Below are positions 45,030 to 52,082 of a stretch of 52,082 nt of DNA, in pieces. The notes beneath the pieces are model-generated. The model did no database searches. It worked only from the letters and a program-made list of their open reading frames with translations, and was not told the DNA's origin. Within the stretch, counting starts at the first letter, position 1, and every line of letters begins with the position of its first letter. Origin of the DNA: Acidobacteriota bacterium (GTDB taxonomy: Bacteria; Acidobacteriota; Terriglobia; Acidiferrales; 2-02-FULL-67-57); NCBI GenBank assembly GCA_016210855.1, contig JACQTJ010000022.1, positions 1-52,082 on the forward strand, read 5' to 3'. The position numbers and the translations under genes were made by a program.

Positions 45030-45962
45030 CTAGTTTTGCGCCCGCTCCCGGGCGGCCCGGGCGCACTTCATGCGCACATAGGGGCTGCGGTCGGTGCTGG
45101 CCAGCTCCTCCAGCACGGGCAGCATCTCGTCATCGGCATGCTCGATCAGGACATTCACGACCGCCGCCCGCACCCCCGGGTTGTCATCGGTGCGCAGGGC
45201 CCCCAGCAAGGCCTCGCGCACGTCCGGATCCCAGGCGATTCCCTGCACCGCCTCCACCGCTTCCAGGCGCACTCCGGCGTTGGCGTCGTACCGCAGCGCA
45301 TAAAGCAGGGCTTCGCGCACCGTAGGGTTGTCTCCCTGGTCCCGCAATACCTCCAGGGTGTCCCGCCGGATGCCGGGGTTGTTGTACCGATTTGCGGCGT
45401 AGAGCATCACTTCCCGGATTCGGGGGTCGTCGAGCGACCCTTCCAACGTCACCTGCCGTTCCGCATCCATGGTGATGCGCACCGCGCCGGTCTGCGGGTC
45501 CGGAGCCACCTGGCTGATGCCGCTGATGCGGAGGTTTGCCAGGTCAGCCCCCACCCAGGGAGCGGACTCGGCGCGGCCTGCCGGTGTCGCTGGGGAACCG
45601 GCCCGCGGACGCAGCGTCCAGCCGAGCGAGAACCCGAGCAGCAGGATGGTCAGCGCCGTCGTCACCCGCAGGGCAGAAACACCCGGGGGCACGACGAACC
45701 AGCTCCGCACCAGGGCCCGCCAGCTCGCGGCTTCGCGGTCGAGGGCCTCCTCAAGGGCCTGGCGGCAGCGGACCAGGAGCTCGGGGGAGGGCTCAGGCAG
45801 GGCCCGCTGGTCGAGCAGGGCTCGCAGGCGGCGCAGCTCGGCCGCGGCCCGGGCGCACGTCGTACAGGCTCCCAGGTGAGCCTCCACGGCGGCCCGCTCC
45901 TCCGCCCCCAACTCATCGTAGAGGTAGAAGGTCAGGTTCTCTTGAACCACTTGGCAGTTCAT
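45030..45962 (-). CDS. Putative zf-HC2 anti-sigma factor with TM and C-terminal HEAT repeats (module B)
   Basis: MNCQVVQENLTFYLYDELGAEERAAVEAHLGACTTCARAAAELRRLR; TM VTTALTILLLGFSLGW; repeats NPTVREALLYALRYDANAGVRLEAVEAVQ / DPDVREALLGALRTDDNPGVRAAVVNVL. Confidence 0.85.
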   Translation of the reverse strand: MNCQVVQENLTFYLYDELGAEERAAVEAHLGACTTCARAAAELRRLRALLDQRALPEPSPELLVRCRQALEEALDREAASWRALVRSWFVVPPGVSALRVTTALTILLLGFSLGWTLRPRAGSPATPAGRAESAPWVGADLANLRISGISQVAPDPQTGAVRITMDAERQVTLEGSLDDPRIREVMLYAANRYNNPGIRRDTLEVLRDQGDNPTVREALLYALRYDANAGVRLEAVEAVQGIAWDPDVREALLGALRTDDNPGVRAAVVNVLIEHADDEMLPVLEELASTDRSPYVRMKCARAARERAQN

Positions 45963-45978
45963 GGCGCTCCCCTCGTTC

Positions 45979-46620
45979 TTAGACAATCTCTTTCAATTCC
46001 GCCCTCAGTTTCTGGGTGGCTCGGAACAAGCAGTTCTTCACGGTCTGCTCGCTCGTGCCACAGTACTCGCCGATGGCGCGCAGCTTCATCCCCTGGTAGT
46101 GCTTGAGCTCGAAGACCAATCGCTCCCGGGGGCTGAGCCGGGCCAGCGCCGCCCGGATCCGCCGCCCCACTTCCTTGCCCTGCAGGGCGCGTTCCGGGTC
46201 GAGTTCTGGCCGCTCCTCGGCCACCGTCTGGAAGAATTCGACCGGCTCCGGATCGCTTCCCGCAGCCGGCGCCGGGGCCTGCACCTCCCGGCGAGTGCCG
46301 GCCCGCCGCAGATGGTCGAGGCAGACATTCATCACCACCCGGTAGACCCAAGTGGAGAAGCGGGACTCAAACCGGAAACGGCCGAGGGCTCGGTAAATCT
46401 TCAAAAACGACTCCTGGTAGAGGTCCTTGGCCTCTTCTTCCGACCGCACCACCTGCAGAGCCAGCCGGAGCACACTCCCCTCATACTTGCGCACGAGCTG
46501 CTCGAAGGCGCCCCGGTCGCCACGCTGAGCCTGGCGGATCAGGGCGCGCTCCTCGAGGGCGTCGAGCTGCGGGTTCGCTCCGGGCACTCGGTGGATTAGC
46601 TCCAAGCAGGCGCCATCCAT
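45979..46620 (-). CDS. ECF-type RNA polymerase sigma factor (module B)
   Basis: AFEQLVRKYEGSVLRLALQVVRSEEEAKDLYQESFLKIYRALGRFRFESRFSTWVYRVVMNVCLDHLRR...LSPRERLVFELKHYQGMKLRAIGEYCGTSEQTVKNCLFRATQKLR. Confidence 0.95.
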   Translation of the reverse strand: MDGACLELIHRVPGANPQLDALEERALIRQAQRGDRGAFEQLVRKYEGSVLRLALQVVRSEEEAKDLYQESFLKIYRALGRFRFESRFSTWVYRVVMNVCLDHLRRAGTRREVQAPAPAAGSDPEPVEFFQTVAEERPELDPERALQGKEVGRRIRAALARLSPRERLVFELKHYQGMKLRAIGEYCGTSEQTVKNCLFRATQKLRAELKEIV

Positions 46621-46647
46621 CGTCGCGTCGTTTGCGCTCTCCCCTGG

Positions 46648-46675
46648 TTAGACGCAACGGGTAAAAAAAGGTAAG
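46648..46675 (-). promoter_or_regulatory. Putative ECF-type promoter of module B sigma gene: CTTACC-N15-CGTCTAA
   Basis: Minus strand cttacctttttttacccgttgCGTCTAAcc, about 28 nt upstream of the sigma ATG. Confidence 0.5.
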
Positions 46676-46704
46676 CCCAGGGACCGCTGCCGGCCAAGCC
46701 CGGC

Positions 46705-47568
46705 TCAGGACTTCTTCTTGAGCACCTCGCGGCACAGGCGCTGGAGTTCAGCGCTCTCTTGCTGCTGGCGGGCATCGCCCCCGGCGGCCGCCACCTGAGC
46801 GGCCCGCTCGGCCAGGGTCAGGGCGCGCTCGTGATAGAGGCGGAACATCCGCGGGTCTTTCAAGGCCTCAGCCCGGTAGATGCTGCTCATGGAGAGCAGT
46901 TCCCGGGCGGCGCCCAGATAAAAGTCGGCCGGGTCAAGCTCCTGGAGGCGCGCCCGGAGCTGGCCGGCGTCGTCGCCCGCGCCACCCAGCCGAGCCAGCA
47001 GCCCGGCCATCCCCTCGACGATTTTCTCTTTTTCGGCCCGGGTGCGGTCAGGGTCCTCGACCCAACTTCCCTGGCGCACCTTAGTGAGTGTGGGGTTTCC
47101 CGTGCCCGGGCTCGCCGCCACGGGGAAGTCCACGGGCAGCGGCTGGAGCGGCTGTTGCCGCAGGCGGTCCAAGGCCTCCACCATCTCGATCGAAAGCCCG
47201 CGGGCCCGGCCGAAGTAGTCCATGGCGATGGAGCGCATCTGGGAGGCGTAGGCGGCGGCGCCGGCCTCTTGCGAGCCGACCAAGTAGCTTTCCGCGACCT
47301 CCTTGAGGCCACGCGCCATCCCTCCCAGGACCACCACATGCAGTACCTGCGCCCGCCGGCCGAGCGCGCTGCCCTTTCCTTCGCGCGCCACCCGGGCCAG
47401 GGTGTCGAGCGCTGGCGCGTAGTTGGCGTTGGCCATCTGCTCTTTGGCCAGCGCATAAAGAGCCTCGGGGCTGCGGGGCACGATGGGCTCACCGCAGCCG
47501 GCCGCCAGCAGGGCGGCTGCGACCAACGCACCCGCTCGTCTTGTGCGCACGTAGCTCACGATTCGCAT
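46705..47568 (-). CDS. Hypothetical lipoprotein
   Basis: Lipobox AALLAAGC at residues 17-24 region; helical, TPR-like (YALAKEQMANANYAPALDTLARVA). Confidence 0.75.
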   Translation of the reverse strand: MRIVSYVRTRRAGALVAAALLAAGCGEPIVPRSPEALYALAKEQMANANYAPALDTLARVAREGKGSALGRRAQVLHVVVLGGMARGLKEVAESYLVGSQEAGAAAYASQMRSIAMDYFGRARGLSIEMVEALDRLRQQPLQPLPVDFPVAASPGTGNPTLTKVRQGSWVEDPDRTRAEKEKIVEGMAGLLARLGGAGDDAGQLRARLQELDPADFYLGAARELLSMSSIYRAEALKDPRMFRLYHERALTLAERAAQVAAAGGDARQQQESAELQRLCREVLKKKS

Positions 47569-47592
47569 CCTACCGCCCCCTTCGGTGGGGAG

Positions 47593-47829
47593 TCAAACCC
47601 GGGCCCGCACCGTGCGGACCAAGCCATAGAGGCTGAGGCAGATAAGGAAGTCGAGTCCCAGGCCGCGGTCCAGGGCGAAGCTCTGGTGCTGCCACGGCTC
47701 GGGCAGACGGGGGAGGAGAAGAAGGAAATAGAGGGCGTTGCCCGCGAGCACCGCCCCCAGGGCATCCAGCAGGCCGCTTCCCCGCCCCGGTGACAGGCGC
47801 CGAAAGACATTGTCATCGCCGGGCAGCAA
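47593..47829 (-). CDS. Small putative membrane protein (start uncertain)
   Basis: GLLDALGAVLAGNALYFLLLLPRLPEPWQHQSFALDRGLGLDFLICLSLYGLVRTVRARV; two hydrophobic segments; TTG start assumed. Confidence 0.5.
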   Translation of the reverse strand: MLPGDDNVFRRLSPGRGSGLLDALGAVLAGNALYFLLLLPRLPEPWQHQSFALDRGLGLDFLICLSLYGLVRTVRARV

Positions 47830-47883
47830 GGCTAGAATCCTCTTTCCGCGCCCGCGACAGCCGCTCGCTTCACCAGGGAGAGT

Positions 47884-49311
47884 GTGGTCGTGTCGCTTGA
47901 ACTCCACATTGGCCGGCTCCAGAAAGAAGTTGCGCAATTCGAGCGCGTCACCCACCTAACCGAGGGGATCCTGAACGAGCTGATGAAGTCCACCCCGCCC
48001 CCGGCCGATCTGGAGAAGGTGCGCGGTTTCCTGCGGTCGGCCTCCGACCTCTTCAAGCATGCCGAGCACGACGCGGCCCAGCAGCTCACCGGCCAGGCCG
48101 AAGAGGCCCTGGAGCAGGTGCGCCAATGGCTGGCGGTTGCCGACCTCGGCATCAGCCCCTTCATCCTCCGCAACTACCTGGAAAAGAACCGGCTCAACGG
48201 CGACCTGCAGGCCGCCCTCATCCGCTATTTTCTCACCAAGCAGCCCCACACCGAAAACGATCGCGACAAGCTGGACTACCTGCTGACCGCCTACTTCAGC
48301 GCCCCGGGGGGTGACCCGGCGACGCTGGCCCGCGAGAAACTGCGCGCGGCAGTGGGGGGGTTCTTCGCGGGGATGCCGCGGCAGGAGCTGGGCGCGGCGG
48401 CGGAGGTGATGGTGCACGAGCTCGAGTCCCTGATCGTCCGCATCGATGACTTCACGGACTTCGACCAGCTCGTGCACGCCCGCATGGTGGAGCGGGCCCG
48501 GGCCCTCAAGATCAACCTGGGTGAAGCCTTCTACCACCCCGGGGTGCTGCCCACGGTGGTGCGCTTCAACGTCGCCTTCCGCCGCCACTTCGAGAAGCTC
48601 TTCCACGCGCAGTTGAGCGCGGTCCGGCAGGCGATCCGTCAGCAAATCGAAGAGGCCTGGGCCCTGGCCCGAGCCATCGAGACCGCCTGCGAGCAGTTGG
48701 TGCTGCCCAAGGGCGCGCGCACCGGCGTTGCCGTGGCTGACGAGGAAGAACGCAGCGACCAGGTAGCTCCCCCTGTCGGCCGCCCCCTGGAAGGGCTCGA
48801 CGAGCGCCCCCCCATTGACCGCCTCGTCCGCCGCGGCGAAGACCCACAGAAAGAGCACGAGCTCCACGGCATCATCGCCCGCATCAGTCGCTTTCTGGAG
48901 AAGCTGCCGGGCGACCAGATGAAGGCCGAAAAGGTTGTCTTTCCTCTGCGCGACGCCGGCTTGCAGCTGGCCGCTTGGGAGCGCGAAGCCTTCGTGCCCG
49001 CCGCCAGCGGCACGGCCCCGCAGAGCGCCCACGCCATCCAGTACTCGCTGGGGGTGGTGGCCTGGCTCGAAGAGGAGCTCGCTCGCTACAAGCAGACCCG
49101 CGACGACCGCTACCTCTGGAAGACCCACTTCGACCTGCTGAGTTATGCCGTGGTCCGGGCCGTGGGCCTGCTCAAGGACATCCGTGGGCTTATCCGCGAA
49201 CGTGCTCCCAAGTCCGAGGCGGCTTGGTTCGGGCCGTTGTTGCAGACGGCGTTGCGCCTGGTGACGACTCTCAATCACGTGGCCCCGGTGTTCGCCGATC
49301 CCTCCGCTTAG
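47884..49311 (+). CDS. Hypothetical 475-aa predominantly helical protein
   Basis: Long ORF upstream of recG with gggag SD; no family recognised. Confidence 0.8.
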   Translation: MVVSLELHIGRLQKEVAQFERVTHLTEGILNELMKSTPPPADLEKVRGFLRSASDLFKHAEHDAAQQLTGQAEEALEQVRQWLAVADLGISPFILRNYLEKNRLNGDLQAALIRYFLTKQPHTENDRDKLDYLLTAYFSAPGGDPATLAREKLRAAVGGFFAGMPRQELGAAAEVMVHELESLIVRIDDFTDFDQLVHARMVERARALKINLGEAFYHPGVLPTVVRFNVAFRRHFEKLFHAQLSAVRQAIRQQIEEAWALARAIETACEQLVLPKGARTGVAVADEEERSDQVAPPVGRPLEGLDERPPIDRLVRRGEDPQKEHELHGIIARISRFLEKLPGDQMKAEKVVFPLRDAGLQLAAWEREAFVPAASGTAPQSAHAIQYSLGVVAWLEEELARYKQTRDDRYLWKTHFDLLSYAVVRAVGLLKDIRGLIRERAPKSEAAWFGPLLQTALRLVTTLNHVAPVFADPSA

Positions 49312-49346
49312 CCCGACTCAACCTGGTGCTATAGTGCTCCCTGCGG

Positions 49347-51473
49347 ATGACTCTCTCGCCTGACTCGCCCCTCTCAGCCCTGGCCGGGGTCGGGCCCCGC
49401 CGCGCCCAGGAGCTGAAGCAGAGAGGCATCGAAAGCGTCGAAGACCTCCTCTACACCCTGCCCTTTCGCTACGAGGACCGCATCCACTTCACCCCCATCG
49501 GGGAGCTGCGCCCCGGCCGGGTGGCCTGCGTCGAGGCCGAAGTGCTGACCGCCGGGCCGGTGCGGCTGCGTCGCCAGCAGTCGTTTCACTTGGCGGCCGC
49601 TGACCCGAGCGGCATCCTCTATGCCAAGTGGTTCTACGGCTATGGAAAGAAATACTACGGTGACTACCTGGCCCGGACCTTCCGGCCCGGGCAGCGCGTG
49701 GTCCTCTACGGCAAGGTGGAAGAAGACCCCTACCGGCCCGGCCAGCTGCAGATTCTCCAGCCGCAGCACGAAATCCTTTCGAGCGGGCGGGAGCCGGCCG
49801 ACTCCACCGAGTCGGGGCGGATTGTCCCCATCTACGAAGCCGCCGGGCCCATCACCTCGCGCCTCTTCCGCCGCCTGATCTATGACGCCTTGGGGCGGTT
49901 GGGCCCGACCCTGCCCGACCCGCTGCCCCCTGGCCTCCTCCCGCGGTACGGCTTCCCTGACCGGCGCACAGCCCTGGCGCAGGCCCACTTCCCCGAGAAA
50001 GACACTGACCTCGGGCAGCTGGAGGCCTTCCGCACCCCGGCCCAGCAGCGGCTCATCTACGAGGAGTTTTTCTTCCTGCAGCTCGGGCTGGCCCTGCGCC
50101 GCCAGCGGGCCCGCCAGGCCCCCGGCATCTCTTTCACGCTGAGCGATTCGATCCGCGAAGCCATCAAGAACATCCTGCCCTTTCATCCCACCGCTGCCCA
50201 GAAGCGGGTGCTCAAGGAGATCGCCGACGACATGCAGAAGCCGACGCCCATGAACCGACTGCTGCAGGGGGACGTGGGCTCGGGCAAGACTATCGTGGCC
50301 TTCGAGGCCGCCATCATCGCCATGGAAAACGGCACTCAGGTAGCCCTGCTGGCCCCCACGGAAATCCTGGCCGTGCAGCACTACCTCTACGCCTGCCAGC
50401 GCTTCGCGCGGACCCGCTACCGGCTGGGGCTGCTCGTGAGCGCCATGCCGGAGAAAGAAAAAAAACAGACCCGCGAAGAACTGGCGGCGGGCGACCTGGA
50501 TCTGGTGGTGGGTACGCACGCCTTGCTCGAAAAACAGATCCTCTTCCACCACCTGGGCCTGGCCATCGTGGACGAGCAGCACCGCTTCGGAGTGATGCAG
50601 CGGCTGGAACTCATCCGCAAAGGGCGCACCGCCGCGGCCCACCCGCACGTGCTGGTCATGACGGCGACGCCCATCCCCCGCACCCTGGCCCTCACCCTCT
50701 ACAGCGATCTCGAGATGTCGGGGCTCGACGAACTGCCCCCCGGCCGCTCTCCCATCGAGACCCGCTGGGTGAAGGAAGAGGCGGCTGCCGGCGTCTGGGA
50801 CTTCATCTGCAAGCAGGTGGCCGCCGGCCGACAGGCCTATATCGTCTATCCGGTGATCGAAGAGTCGAAGCAGGAACTCAAGGCTGCCACCAAGGAGTAC
50901 GAACGGCTTTCGCGCGAAGTCTTCCACGGCCTGCGGGTCGGGCTGCTGCACGGACGTTTGAGCGGCGAAGAGAAGGAAGCGGTGATGCGGGCGTTCAACC
51001 GCAGCGAGATTCAAGTCCTGGTCTCGACCAGCGTCGTCGAAGTGGGCGTCGACGTCCCCAACGCCACCGTGATGGTCATCGAGCACGCCGAGCGCTTCGG
51101 GCTCGCCCAGCTCCACCAGCTGCGCGGACGCATCGGACGCGGCCGCCACGCCTCGACCTGCATCCTGATGACGCCGGCCGAAGTCGGCGAGGTGGCCCGC
51201 GAGCGCCTGGAAACCCTCACCCAAACCCAGGACGGATTCAAGATTGCCGAACTCGACTTGAAGCTCCGCGGCCCGGGCGAGTTCCTGGGCACCCGCCAGC
51301 ACGGCTTCCTGAATTTCCGCATTGCCAACCTGCTGCGCGACCATGAGCTGCTGGTGCGGGCGAAAGAAGACGCGTTCAACTACGTCGCCCAGCAGCCGGG
51401 CGACTTCGCTGCCACCGTGGAGTACGTCCGCCAACTCTGGCAGCGGCGCTACCGCCTGGCCCAGGTGGCCTGA
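49347..51473 (+). CDS. recG: ATP-dependent DNA helicase RecG
   Basis: LAGVGPRRAQELKQRGIESVEDLLYTLPFRYEDR...RLLQGDVGSGKTIVAFEAAI...VDEQHRFGVMQRLELIRKG...VVEVGVDVPNATVMVIEHAERFGLAQLHQLRGRIGRG. Confidence 0.98.
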   Translation: MTLSPDSPLSALAGVGPRRAQELKQRGIESVEDLLYTLPFRYEDRIHFTPIGELRPGRVACVEAEVLTAGPVRLRRQQSFHLAAADPSGILYAKWFYGYGKKYYGDYLARTFRPGQRVVLYGKVEEDPYRPGQLQILQPQHEILSSGREPADSTESGRIVPIYEAAGPITSRLFRRLIYDALGRLGPTLPDPLPPGLLPRYGFPDRRTALAQAHFPEKDTDLGQLEAFRTPAQQRLIYEEFFFLQLGLALRRQRARQAPGISFTLSDSIREAIKNILPFHPTAAQKRVLKEIADDMQKPTPMNRLLQGDVGSGKTIVAFEAAIIAMENGTQVALLAPTEILAVQHYLYACQRFARTRYRLGLLVSAMPEKEKKQTREELAAGDLDLVVGTHALLEKQILFHHLGLAIVDEQHRFGVMQRLELIRKGRTAAAHPHVLVMTATPIPRTLALTLYSDLEMSGLDELPPGRSPIETRWVKEEAAAGVWDFICKQVAAGRQAYIVYPVIEESKQELKAATKEYERLSREVFHGLRVGLLHGRLSGEEKEAVMRAFNRSEIQVLVSTSVVEVGVDVPNATVMVIEHAERFGLAQLHQLRGRIGRGRHASTCILMTPAEVGEVARERLETLTQTQDGFKIAELDLKLRGPGEFLGTRQHGFLNFRIANLLRDHELLVRAKEDAFNYVAQQPGDFAATVEYVRQLWQRRYRLAQVA

Positions 51474-51480
51474 GGCTGCT

Positions 51481-52038
51481 ATGCGGGTGATTGCAGGCCG
51501 CTTCAAGAGCCGGCAGCTCAAAACCCTGCGGGGCGCCCAGACGCGCCCGACCAGCGACCGCCTGCGCGAGACCCTCTTCAACGTGCTGGGGCCGGCGGTG
51601 GCCGGAGCCGTGTTCGCCGACTGCTACGCCGGCTCGGGCGCGGTCGGGATTGAGGCCCTGAGCCGCGGCGCCGAGTGGGTCTACTTCCTCGAAAGCCACC
51701 ACCCCGCCGTCAAGGTCATCCGGGAAAACCTGGCGCGCCTGGAAATCGAAACCGGAGCGGAAGTGTTGCCCTTCGACGTGCTCGCCGGCTTGCGCGAGCT
51801 TGAGCGGCGCGGGGTGCGGCTTGACATCGTCTTTCTCGATCCACCCTACCAGGCCGCCGAACAGTACGAGCGCGCGCTCGGCTGGCTCGGCGAGAGCGCC
51901 CTGCTTGCGCCCGGCGCCTGGGTCATTGCTGAGCACTCCCGCCGCCAGGCGCTCGCCAAGCAGTACGGCGCGCTTTCCCGCGTTCGCGCCCTGCGCCAGG
52001 GCGACGCCATGCTCAGCATTTACCGGCTCCGGCTATAA
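51481..52038 (+). CDS. rsmD: 16S rRNA (guanine(966)-N(2))-methyltransferase RsmD
   Basis: MRVIAGRFKSRQLKTLRGAQTRPTSDRLRETLFNVLGP...FADCYAGSGAVGIEALSRGAEWV...DIVFLDPPYQ. Confidence 0.95.
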   Translation: MRVIAGRFKSRQLKTLRGAQTRPTSDRLRETLFNVLGPAVAGAVFADCYAGSGAVGIEALSRGAEWVYFLESHHPAVKVIRENLARLEIETGAEVLPFDVLAGLRELERRGVRLDIVFLDPPYQAAEQYERALGWLGESALLAPGAWVIAEHSRRQALAKQYGALSRVRALRQGDAMLSIYRLRL

Positions 52039-52082
52039 TGGCGGGCCGCCATCCGGCGGCCAGAGGCATCCAACTCATACAC

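Noticed and set aside
43539-46106. 855-aa plus-strand ORF
   Set aside because: Antisense to DUF4097/anti-sigma genes, which have signal peptides and recognisable motifs

Overview
High-GC bacterial chromosome segment with no RNA genes, CRISPR arrays, phage or transposase genes found. Acidobacteriota-like origin is an inference from gene order and intergenic repeat style. Positions 1-17968 hold fusA(3' end)-tuf-S10-spc-alpha: rpsJ to rplQ, including secY-adk-map-infA. Downstream are guaB(-), a small secreted protein, a 44-aa zinc-ribbon protein missed by the ORF track, an orphan secretin, the rimP-nusA-infB-ylxP-rbfA-truB operon (-), an envelope block ompH-bamA-clpC-lolD-lolC-lysS (-), two convergent ECF sigma / zinc anti-sigma / DUF4097-like modules (about 38.2-46.6 kb) around aroK, an unknown 475-aa protein, recG and rsmD. 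The best candidates for something under-described are: (1) the mirrored sigma/anti-sigma/DUF4097 modules, with a HEAT-repeat anti-sigma factor, a strict 18-aa-period beta-solenoid and a protease-less double-PDZ protein; (2) a promoter plus intrinsic terminator (GCGA tetraloop) whose T-tract abuts the rimP Shine-Dalgarno, i.e. a candidate attenuator of the nusA operon; (3) arrays of short perfect palindromes inside the ribosomal superoperon; (4) an apparent second EF-Tu C-terminus just after the tuf stop codon. All calls come from reading the sequence; no database search was run.
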